From assembly GCA_930367205.1 (NCBI GenBank), contig OV884009.1:97671189-97735188 (forward strand): 64,000 bases of DNA, given 5' to 3'. Both the position numbers and the translations under genes were made by a program. Below the pieces are notes generated by a model. It saw only the letters and a list, made by a program, of their open reading frames with translations. It was not told the origin of the DNA and ran no database searches. Source of the stretch: Acanthosoma haemorrhoidale. Its lineage: Eukaryota; Arthropoda; Insecta; Hemiptera; Acanthosomatidae. Shown piece after piece: positions 50,786 through 60,546 of this stretch (positions are counted from its first letter, which is position 1; each line of letters starts with the position of its first letter).

Positions 50786-50789
50786 ACTA

Positions 50790-51280
50790 GAGTTTTGCGC
50801 ATGCGCCATTATTTTATAACAACGTACCACTATCGCTCTTCATATTAACACCGATCACTACAGTTAGACTTTTTTCTGGTTTAAAACTGCCTCAACAGAA
50901 CACTTACGTGAGCTGTTCACGAGAGAGCCCTCAATAAGTGAGTGAATTACTTACTATACTATTTCAGTTAGTGTAATAGATAATATCACACCGAGAAGCC
51001 GGCCATATTGGGCTGGCATTGCGCATGCCAGATCATAGATAACATTAGAAAATAGACTAGACCGTCACAACGTGGCTCCTCGGTGGCTATTGACTATGAA
51101 TTCGTGCTTTCGATTCCTACCGACCATCACCTATTTTTATTCATAAAAAAATTAATTCATATATTAATAATTATTATTAACTATAAAACATGCGTTTCTA
51201 TCAGCAACTTATGTCCGAAAAAAAAAATGGTCAACGTCTCTTTAGGGCCAACGCCTACTCCATCGCCAATTAAGAATTAG
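50790..51280 (+). mobile_element. 5' UTR of Jockey-like family A (copy with ORF1)
   Basis: Matches 54320-54810 along its length: GCGCATGCGCCATTATT against TGCATGCGCTATTATT, GTGAGCTGTTCACGAG, GCCGGCCATATTGG against GCCGGCTATATTGG, and AAACATGCGTTT. A tRNA-like block at 51070-51131 lies inside. Confidence 0.7.
51070..51138 (+). promoter_or_regulatory. tRNA-like block with Pol III-type boxes in Jockey 5' UTR
   Basis: GTGGCTCCTCGGTGGC (A-box-like) and TTTCGATTCCTACCG (B-box-like), followed by TTTTT at 51134-51138. The equivalent place in the second copy (54607-54691) reads GTGGCCGAGTGTGC, then GTTTGAGACTCCCGG, then a T run. The presence in both copies suggests it belongs to the element. It may be a captured tRNA or an internal promoter. 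Confidence 0.4.
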
Positions 51281-52400
51281 CCGTGACGTTCAAATAGGAA
51301 CGTGCAAATGAGTACGTCTGCAGCGAGCTCGATGGAAGACATACCACCATAAGCCAGCACTTATAAAAAAGAAACCATCGACGAGACCCAGTTCTTCACG
51401 CCTAACAGTTTTGAGGTGCTGAAAAATGCCCAGGTAGAGGACATGGAGTCTATGCAAACAGCCTAAGCCGGCGTCATATTCGTCCGCAATATTAGCAATT
51501 TTAAATTGTTATGCTCTCAAATGACTAAAATTGTAGGTATGGGCAAGTATAAATGTCTCAATTGGTCTCGAGACACTAACATTGCTCCTGACATGCCCAA
51601 TAGGTATAGAGCCATAATAAATTATTTGGAAGATACAAAGGCTGATTTCCATACGTATCAGCTAAAGCAAGAAAGATCGCTACGAGTTGTGATCAGAAAG
51701 CTGCATCCGACCACACCAGCTAATGAAATAGAGGAGGAACTCTTAGCTCTTGGATACGAAATTCGGCAAATAACGAACTTGCTGCGTGAGGACAGGCAGG
51801 AAGAGCAAGCGATTAAAACGGCGTTACCATTGTTCTTCGTAGATCTCGAGCAAACTCTTGGGGTGGAGAAAATTTACAATTTAGCCCGCCTCTGTTATAC
51901 AAGAAAACATGTCTAGTAACCCCAAACGTGACATTGTCCAGTGCCATAACTGTCAGGCATATGGGCCCACCACAATGAACTGTCACCACCCTCCCAGGTG
52001 TGTAAAGTGCAGTGGGCAGCACAAGAGTGAATCGTGCAAGAAGCCCATGAACTCGCCTGCAATATGCGTGCACTGCCAACAAGGCCATTCGGTCAACTAT
52101 AAGGGTTGCAAGGCTTACAGAATCCTGAAGTCTAGGAACGAACATCATCAGCCAGAAGAAGAGAAGCCACAGGTAGCTTGAGAAGCGTCCCCAGCAAGAA
52201 ATTTGAGGCCTTCTGTCTCTTTTGCTGATGAAGTTCTGAACAGAGAGCAGTCACAGGCACTGCCCACTCCTCGTCCACAAGTTCCTATTCCCCAGCATTC
52301 CGCTCTTCCCAGCTACCAGCGAACCCAATCCCATCCTCCACCACACATTTCGATCTCACTACCCTATTAACCTCATTTCTTACAGAGTTCAGAACCCTTA
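51281..52400 (+). pseudogene. Jockey-like family A ORF1 (Gag-like), frameshifted
   Basis: RNA-binding Gag-like protein of a Jockey-clade element. The frame at 51506-51916 holds the domain before the zinc knuckles: FHTYQLKQERSLRVVIRKLH, then PLFFVDLEQT, both hallmark motifs. After a frameshift at about 51910, the frame to 52179 carries three CCHC-type knuckles (CHNCQAYGPTTMNC, CVKCSGQHKSESC, CVHCQQGHSVNYKGC). After a TGA, a further open piece (SVSFADEVLNREQ) and Pro/Ser-rich sequence lead towards ORF2. The N-terminal part before 51500 is broken by stops. Key Cys/His of the knuckles look intact, so the copy is degenerate but not ancient. Confidence 0.8.
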
Positions 52401-53127
52401 TTACCCTTCTCATTTTCCTTCTTTCAAATCTTGTCTCCTACCTTATCCCCGTTAAACAAAATCCATAAGTGGATCATTCCGAATCCTTATCCGCTCTTCT
52501 TTGGAATGCGAATGGTATTCGCACCCACACTGTGAACACTGAACTGTGACAGCACTACTCATTACTGAAACAAGACTTACAAATAAACGATCATTTAGAG
52601 TTCAACAGTAACAGACTTATCGAACTGATTATCCAGATGGAAGAGCTCATACAGGCACAGCAGTCACTGTCTATAACTCCATTTCCCATCACATAGTTCC
52701 TTCGGTAGCTCACGATAAACATGCGCCACTCATCCCTATACAATCCTCCTCGGAAACTAAAGCGGCTGTGCCCTCGTGACCGGCTATAATAAATACGTGA
52801 CAGAGGGAGTCCTGGCAATTGCCAGTTTCTTCAATAATTTCCTTAGCATCTGTGGGTCTCGCGCTCTTGGTTAGCCTCCACTGGCTCGTATCCAGTGACT
52901 CGGTTGACGGAGAAGCGTGGGGGACTTTCCAAGACTTCACTTTCTCTTTCGCATGCGAGTGAGGTGACAACCATATGGATTTGGGAGGTCTGTCGGGGCT
53001 GTTTGTAAAGACTGCATGATTGAGCGAGTGAACGAAAATTGTAAATATGGCATGAATGAAAACATTTATCACAATTGCTTATTGCCCAATAAGGAAGATT
53101 GTAATTTTATCACATTAAAGAAGAAAT
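52401..53127 (+). mobile_element. Jockey-like family A ORF2 start joined to its end, plus 3' UTR
   Basis: ORF2 opens with the endonuclease start (SALLWNANGIRTHT, near 52490). Within about 200 bases it is joined by a large internal deletion to the C-terminal RHSSLYNPPRKLKRL segment at about 52725. The whole reverse transcriptase and most of the endonuclease are missing. The 3' UTR is complete to ATCACATTAAAGAAG at 53127. With 50790-52400 it forms a deleted element of about 2.3 kb that keeps both ends. Confidence 0.8.
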
Positions 53128-53458
53128 GAAGCCCTTTAGTTGAAATTACTCAAAAAATATGAAAATTTATTTAGACAAAAAGAAACATGATTTTTGTACA
53201 TATACATCCATGTATAACTAAACCTTAAAGGTTAATTTAACAATTTAAAGGCATTCAGCTAATTACTGTAATATCTTGCAATGGTGTCTTGATTGGTAAG
53301 GTAAGAGCCCAGAACCAGTTATCTCTCCTAATGGCTGACTTAGCAAAACGAAGTTTCTCTCTAACGTACTCTCTGCTTGAAATACCCTTTTTTCAGATTT
53401 TAGGGGTATATATTAACTCTCCCCTTCTTGCGACCCCCTCATTTCTCTCACGTCAGCC
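53128..53458. other. Stretch without recognised features
   Basis: No gene or element recognised. Confidence 0.4.
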
Positions 53459-53472
53459 ATCTCTCTCACTCA

Positions 53473-53557
<85 letters not shown>

Positions 53558-53594
53558 TCTCTCTCTCTCTTCTCTCTCTCTCTTCTCCCTCTCT
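53459..53594. repeat. CT microsatellite
   Basis: A long (CT)n tract, pure between about 53484 and 53544 and imperfect on both sides. Apparent Ser/Leu open frames across it are artefacts. Confidence 0.95.
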
Positions 53595-53659
53595 GCCATA
53601 TGACTTGGCAATCCACTTAAAGCCACTATGTTTTTGTTTTTTTAAATGTTATTGTTATA

Positions 53660-53720
53660 TTTTTCACAATTACTCATTCCCCAATAAGGTAGATTGTAAT
53701 TTTATCACAATAAAAATTTG
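53660..53720 (+). mobile_element. Jockey-like family A, last bases only
   Basis: CACAATTACTCATTCCCCAA and AGATTGTAATTTTATCACAA match the last 50 or so bases of the family A 3' end. Confidence 0.6.
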
Positions 53721-54319
53721 TTTTGTAAGATTAAAAAAAAAATTGTTATATTTTTGTTTATTCTTTGATGGTAGTTTTTATTCCAGGTTTGAATTTAAAC
53801 TGGTGTACTCCTTACTGAGATGCTCCACCATTGCTGCCATTGTGCTATTATCTTTTTTTGTAAGGATTTAAGTTTATTTTTGTGAACTTTTATATATGAT
53901 ACTCATTATCCTACTCTTCCTTAAATGGCTGAACAAGTACTTCGTAGTCTTTTTAATACTTCCCATCTTCTGACCCATTTTTTCTTTATAATAATTTTCG
54001 ATGCTGTTTTATAAGAATCTTGCTTTTCATGACAGTTAAATGCATTTTTATTTCTTTGTATGCGAGCATGGAATGTGTTTAGCTGAATCGTTTGTGTAGA
54101 TCGGTTCATATAATAAAAATACTTTTTTTATGTCATCTTAAGTAAGTTGGCAAATAATAGTTAATATTAAGTAACAACTATTGTTCTTAAGAAAATTGAT
54201 TGAAGTAAGCCTTATAAATGTTTAGTTTCTTGAACTTTATTTTGTATCAGAACAAGATATTATAAACACTACACATATACGCATATGTATTAAATGAATC
54301 TTGGGTACAAATACTGCAA
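53721..54319. other. AT-rich stretch without recognised features
   Basis: No gene or element recognised. Confidence 0.4.
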
Positions 54320-56090
54320 TATTCGTAACTAAGTTCTGTGCATGCGCTATTATTAGACAACCACGTATTACTGTCGCTCTCCATACCAACACTGTTTATA
54401 GACCTTATTTCAGCTTTAAAACTGTCTCACAGATAATTTAGGTGAGCTGTTCACGAGGGAGTCCTTAATAAGTGAGTTAATTACTGACTATACCCATTCA
54501 GTGACTGTTCTAGATAATAACACACATAGAGGCCGGCTATATTGGCTGGTTTTTGCTTGCCTCTGCCGGGCTAGCGATAGCACAAGGCAATAGGCAAAGC
54601 TACGAGCGTGGCACCCGTGGCCGAGTGTGCAGCACCAGATTTTCTGATCCACAAGATCATACGTTTGAGACTCCCGGTCAACACCTTTTTTAAAAAAAAT
54701 TAATAAATTATACTATTTATGAATATTGTAGACGATGAAACATGCGTTTTTATCAACAACTAATGCCACTAAATAAAAAAACACTCTGGGGCGAACACCT
54801 ACTCCATAGCCAAATTAGAGTAAACGATGCCGTTACGACGAATAAATTCATCTGCAGATAACTAAATAGAGGACTTACCACCGAAAGCAAGCACGTCTAA
54901 AGAGACAGTAGGAACCGGTAACGAGGAGTCTCCCCCATTCTTCATGCAAAATAGTTACGAAGTGCAGACAAATAGAGGACTTATAGGACAAATAGGGGAC
55001 AGTAGAGGACTTGGAGTCTATGCTGGACTGGGACACCTAAGCAGCCTAAACTGCCAGCAATATTTGTCCGAAACATTAGCCATTTTAAATTGCTATGCTC
55101 TTAATTGACTAAAATTATAGGCACGGGAAAATATACATAATAAAGTATTTAGAGGATACAAAGGCTGACACCCATACGTATCAGCTAAAGCAAGAAAGTT
55201 CACCATGGGCGCCGGACAGTTTTAAGATTCAAATTTCGTCAAATAACGAACATGTTTTGTGAGCATCACGAAGAAGTGATTAATACACTGCTACCCGTGT
55301 TCTTTGTCGGTCTCGAGCGGACCTCTGGAGTAGATTTAACCCACCTGTATTATACAAGAATACAGGTTGAAAAACCATACCCCAAATGTGACACCATAAT
55401 TGCCAGGCATATGGGCACACCAAAACTATCTGGCCAACTATAAGGGCTGCAAGGCTTACAGAATCCTGAAGTCTAGGAACTACAAAGGCTGTGAGTTCCA
55501 AATGATACTGAAGTCCAGGAGCGAACAACGTCGTCGTCCAGAAGAAGAGGAGTTAGCCACTTGGTATCACAAGAAGCGGCTCAGCCAAAAACTTGAGGCG
55601 TTCTGTCTCTTTTGCCGATGCAGTTCGGAAGACAGGTATTGCCCACTCCTCATCCGCAATTTCCTTCCCCAGCATTCCGGCATCTAAAAAACCCATTCCC
55701 ATCCACAACTACAAATTTCCCATATTCCTCCAACTTCAAGCTCATCAGATCTCACTAGCCAATTAACTTCATTCCTTGCTGTGTTTAGAACCATAATTAC
55801 TCCTCTCATTTCCCTTCTTATATATCTTGTCTCCCGTTAAACAAAATCCTTCAATGGATCCTTCCGAATCCTTATCCGTTCTTCTTTGGAATGCGAACCC
55901 ACACAAACAAACTGACAGGACTACACCACGAAAAGGAAACTGACGTAGTTCTCATTACTAAAACAAGATATACAAGTGTTGTGTCAACCTCTTTATCACG
56001 AATAATTAGAAGTCCCCGCCTAGAAAATATCCATCTAGGTTTCAATATTTTAATAATTAAAACCTTAAAGCGTCAGTTAAGAGAGGGGGG
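54320..56090 (+). mobile_element. Jockey-like family A, 5' half (decayed)
   Basis: The 5' UTR (54320-54810) aligns with that at 50790 and includes the tRNA-like block at 54607-54691. ORF1 pieces follow in broken frames: a trace of the pre-knuckle domain near 55180-55350, then NYKGCKAYRILKSR with a short duplication (a second YKGC) at 55438-55510, and FCLFCRC near 55600. The ORF2 start (ESLSVLLWNAN) appears near 55870, then the copy becomes unrecognisable by about 56090. No reverse transcriptase or 3' UTR is present, so it is the complement of the many 3'-only copies. Confidence 0.7.
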
Positions 56091-56095
56091 AACTA

Positions 56096-56937
<842 letters not shown>

Positions 56938-57004
56938 CCATTTATAGTTAGTCAGTACGTCTATATTTATTAGACTACCTCATTCACAAAGAGATCGGCC
57001 GTAT

Positions 57005-57175
57005 TTGCAATTAATACACGATAATGCTCACCCGGATACTGCAAGAGCAACCTTCGCTGCAGAGTTTTGGATTAATATTTCTACTGTGGCCAGTTCAATC
57101 AGCTGGAATACAGTTAAATATACACGGGGTATGATAGAGAGGAACATGTCAAGGTAGAACACAAGCTATAACTCA
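57005..57175 (+). pseudogene. Tc1-like transposase C-terminal fragment
   Basis: A 50-codon frame reads IHDNAHPDTARATFAAEFW, the DNARPHTA-type motif carrying the second catalytic Asp of Tc1-family DDE transposases. A degenerate version of the region before the final Glu follows, then GMIERNMSR, then a stop at 57155-57157. The usual PWPSQSPDLNPIEH block is decayed (WNTVKYTRG in its place). No inverted repeats were identified. Confidence 0.65.
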
Positions 57176-57394
57176 GGATAATATTTCCTTGAAAGACTTT
57201 AGTATCCATGGAAGAGATAGAACATCAGGCCAGAAATTACTTGATCCCGTGGATGCCATACAGAAGTAGGATTTATTTATTTTGTTATTAATTGGCCCCT
57301 CCAGTCACACACCTTTTATGTAGAAGGTTAGAATAAAAAATTATACTTCATAACAACGGTCATACTTATATTTTTTTAAATTTCGAAACGTTTA

Positions 57395-57725
57395 TTCTGA
57401 TGAAATTACAATCTCGCCCACGTTCCTCTATCAGCCGCTTCACCGTCTACAAGCCAGTATAGGCTGACCAAGAGCGCGAGAGCCACAGACGCTACTAGCC
57501 ATTGCCAGGACTACCCAATATCACGTATTTATATCAGGCAACTGACGCTTTATTCTAGGAGGAGGGTTATAGGGATGAGTGGTTCAATGTAATGACTTTG
57601 CTAGGTTGGATAGGTTTAGGAATTTCATGAACTTGGAAGGGATAAGATCAAGAAAGTTCGTTATGAAGGGTTGCTACGTTCGTCAAATAGGGGGTTTCCT
57701 GTTAATATAAAGCGTCTTCCAATAG
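57395..57725 (-). mobile_element. Jockey-like family A, 3' end (internally deleted)
   Basis: On the minus strand it ends with AGATTGTAATTTCATCAGAA and jumps from the first 25 bases of the tail to the CGAGAGCCACAGACGCT block. The usual GTTGTCACCTCC part is missing. It continues to the ORF2 end near 57700. Confidence 0.65.
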
Positions 57726-57834
57726 GGACTTTTGAACTTTGACAGTTGATAGCGGCCATATTGTAAGCTGCATCTGTCAAATTGGCTTTCATTTATTCAG
57801 CCTGTTTTGCCAGTTTTCATTTTAAGGGATGTCA

Positions 57835-58115
57835 TCTAGCTATTCAACTACTGACAGATCAAATCCTGAGCGTATTGCACTAGCATAAAGCTGCAAAAAA
57901 ATTATACCTTACTCAAATATTCATTTCACTTACTGTTAGTCCGAATTGAATATAAACCCAAACTTATTTACTAACTAATAAATTAACTTGGAGATCAAAA
58001 TGGAAGTAATTCAATGGTAAAATGGAATTTTACAGACAAAATGTTTTATTAACCAAAAACAACAAATGGTTAAAGTGTTGAAACGAGGAATGACTGATTA
58101 ATTATGCATGGATGG
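57835..58115 (+). repeat. Dispersed non-coding repeat R1, copy 5 (3' part)
   Basis: From TATTCAACTACTGACAGATC and TCAAATCCTGAGCGTATTGC to AACGAGGAATGACTGATTAA, colinear with the copy at 40.9-41.2 kb. Confidence 0.6.
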
Positions 58116-58189
58116 AGTACAAGGAGCCATTCACAGCTTAATTGATATATTATTGTACATACTTAATTAAATATGCCATCTTGTTCCCA

Positions 58190-59050
58190 CTACTAAGCCA
58201 ACCCTGCCCACTACCACCGGATCCGCCTATTACCAGACATGGGGGAGATTCTGGAGAAAATTCTTTTGAATTATCCCAAAGGCTGCTGTGTGGAACGACT
58301 GGATTTCAAGTCATCCTTAGCACTTGTAAAACAGCAGTCAGAAGCTAGCCAGAACCTCAACAGAAACTTGTCCCAAGGGTCTCTGGGCCGAATGCTTAGT
58401 GACCGGGAAAGCCCTTAGCGACTTACTGGTTATTTTCCTGAAAAACCGATTGATGTGGGGGCGGATTGGTTATAGCCTCTCCGAAGCTGTGCCTCTGACC
58501 TGTGAAGTACCTCAAGAAACCGTGCTGTCCCTATTGATTTAACGTGTACAATTCTGAAATCGTTGGAGCCCGGTATAAGAATACTACAGTTGCTGCTTTT
58601 GCATAAGACATCGCAGTGTACAGTAGAAGCATGAGCGCCAATAGAGCTGTTTGACAGACCAAATCAGCTTGTAACGAGATTAGCAACAGATTTGGCAAAC
58701 TAAACATTATCGTGAAGTCGGAAAGGCTGACTGCGTCATATACTATGTAGGAATACAACAGAATTCTACTGCCAACAACATCCTAAACTTCCGTTTGTAG
58801 CCATTTTGCGAGAAAATCGAATCAAGTCGCATGAAGTTTTACTCGCACATATGCTCACATACCCCAATCTATCTCTGTACCTCAAGCCGATGATTTTTAA
58901 GGGTATACTCAGGCCGGCTCTGTTTTTTGTCATCTGATTTAAGCGACAGCAAAGCGACTCTATCAATTTAAAAAAGGGGTACTCATAAAAATGGTCAAAC
59001 ATACTTCATTTCAACAGCGGAGGAATAGCGAAATGCAACAGGTCATTTAG
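58190..59050 (+). mobile_element. Jockey-like family B, decayed
   Basis: Broken frames carry pieces of the reverse transcriptase. FLKNRLMWGRIGYS and EAVPLTCEVPQETVLS correspond to FLKNRSMWVRVGDS and KAVPLTCGVPQGAVLS in the copy at 39.1 kb. Traces of the region after the catalytic box and of the thumb follow, up to about 59040. Many stops; the catalytic box is not intact. It is older than the 38.7-kb copy. Confidence 0.65.
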
Positions 59051-59059
59051 ATTCTTACA

Positions 59060-59302
59060 GCTAAATAATCTTTGTAGAGGAAAGTCTTTTAAAAAAAAGC
59101 TTTATTATGAATAACAAGCAAAACACTGGTATACACAAAGATTAAGAGATCAGAGAAACAACATACTGGTTTGAATGTCTATGAACAAGTGAAGTGTCTG
59201 GGGGTAAAGGAGGTTTGGGAAGGAAATGAATGTTTACTTAAAAATAATATGGAACTATCAGTGATTTCTATGAAGTCACAAGCCAGGTATACGGTTCTGC
59301 TA
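59060..59302. repeat. Dispersed repeat R2, copy 2
   Basis: Shortened relative of 22215-22710, with AAATAATCTTTGTAGAGGAA, AGCTTTATTATGA and CAGGTATAC shared in order. Confidence 0.5.
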
Positions 59303-59482
59303 AAGATATTGCCATTGCCCACATTACTACATAACTCCTTAGTATCTGAACTCCTGGGCAGAATAATAAGGTTTAATGGATGCCAAGTATTTGTCGATAG
59401 CGGCTATATCTTTGGACGTTGTTGATGACGTTGGTAAAGGAGCTGTTGGTGTCACAGCTTGGTTAACAACTGTTGAGATATG
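59303..59482. other. Left flank of the gypsy element
   Basis: Not recognised. Both strands have short open frames across this stretch, neither similar to a known family. Confidence 0.3.
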
Positions 59483-59653
59483 TGTAGGGACTGGAGGTAT
59501 CAAGTATTGTTTAAATCTAGTCAACCTCTTTGTACTAGAACCTCTTTGTACTAGGACCTCTTTGTAATTGAACTTTGTAGCAGAGTAGAGAGATTGTGAT
59601 AAGACTGTGATAAACCATAATAACCTTAATAAGTGTTTTGTTAATTACCCACA
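59483..59653 (+). repeat. 5' LTR of Ty3/gypsy element
   Basis: Starts TGTAGGGACTGG, repeated at 63886, and probably ends at CCCACA just before the primer-binding site, giving about 171 bases. Only 115 bases of the right copy are in the window, with one mismatch. It contains three near-copies of ACCTCTTTGTACTAG in tandem. Confidence 0.85.
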
Positions 59654-59654
59654 A

Positions 59655-59740
59655 TTTGGTGACCCCGACGTGATAATCCGACGTGATTTAATTCGAGTGA
59701 TTTGATCCGACGTGATTTAATTCGACGTGATCGAACTAAG
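59655..59740 (+). promoter_or_regulatory. Primer-binding site and repeated leader boxes
   Basis: TTTGGTGACCCCGACGTGAT right after the LTR has the form of a tRNA primer-binding site. CGACGTGAT then recurs: 59666-59674, 59679-59687, 59708-59716 and 59723-59731. Confidence 0.65.
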
Positions 59741-59751
59741 TGATTCCCAGC

Positions 59752-60546
59752 ATGGCGTCGCCGGCAGGAGAAAAATTTGAGGCTAAACTAGAGGACCAAC
59801 CGGAGGTAACTAAAGTATCAATTAGAATTCCTCCCTTCTGGGCCGATAAACCTGAATTATGGTTTTATCAAATAGAAGCCCAATTCAATCTTGTGGGTAT
59901 TATTAAAGAAGACACGAAATTCAACTATCTTGTTTCTCAGCTGGAAACTAAATATATGGAAAATATATGGGAAATTATTAGAGGTACGGAGGTTAATAAA
60001 TATACTTTAGCTAAGGAGCGTCTTCTTCAGCTGTTTAAGGAGAGCGATAACCAGCAAATTAGGAGGCTGTTGACAGGTTTAGAGTTAGGTGATCTCAAGC
60101 CTAGTCAGTTGCTCCGTAAAATGCAGACTTTGGCTGGTGGGGATATGACAGACAAAATTCTGAGAACGCTGTGGTTGGAAAAACTTCCGGTTTCAATAAA
60201 AAATATTGTAATCATTAGCGAGGATACCTTAGATAAGGTGGCAGTTATGGCAGACAAAATAGTGGAGTTTACCCCTCAGTCAAGTGCCTATTCCGTTAGT
60301 CAGGACTCAATTCTAAATGAACTGATGAAAAAAATTGCGAGTCTAGAAATTCAGATTTCTTCGATGAATTCTAGAAATAGGTCTCGCAGCTCGTCCAGAG
60401 ATTCTTCCCATTTGAGGCGCAGTTTTAGCCCCAAAAGAAAATTTTGTTATTTTCACCAGAGATTTGGAAAAAAATGTAGACCAGAGAAGTGTAGACAACC
60501 TTGTGCTTGGCGGCAGCTGTCGGAAAACTCCCACAAGCAACAGTAG
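59752..60546 (+). CDS. gag: Ty3/gypsy Gag polyprotein
   Basis: A 264-residue structural protein of the retrotransposon particle. I place the start at the ATG at 59752; an upstream in-frame GTG at 59740 is not a likely eukaryotic start. The N-terminal capsid-like part has VSIRIPPFWADKPELWFYQI and KFNYLVSQLETKY, followed by LELGDLKPSQLLRKM and LRTLWLEKLP. These are typical of the Gag family common in arthropod Ty3/gypsy elements. A basic Arg/Ser-rich stretch (RNRSRSSSRDSS) precedes a C-terminal Cys/His group (CYFHQRFGKKC, then KCRQPC), probably the nucleic-acid binding part in place of a standard CCHC knuckle. The last 52 bases overlap the pol frame. No internal stop. Confidence 0.9.
   Translation: MASPAGEKFEAKLEDQPEVTKVSIRIPPFWADKPELWFYQIEAQFNLVGIIKEDTKFNYLVSQLETKYMENIWEIIRGTEVNKYTLAKERLLQLFKESDNQQIRRLLTGLELGDLKPSQLLRKMQTLAGGDMTDKILRTLWLEKLPVSIKNIVIISEDTLDKVAVMADKIVEFTPQSSAYSVSQDSILNELMKKIASLEIQISSMNSRNRSRSSSRDSSHLRRSFSPKRKFCYFHQRFGKKCRPEKCRQPCAWRQLSENSHKQQ

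Noticed and set aside
53289..53871. Ser/Leu-rich open frames over the CT tract
   Set aside because: They are translations of a simple repeat in two frames; nothing supports a gene.
59740..59751. GTG start of gag at 59740
   Set aside because: A eukaryotic element should use the ATG at 59752.
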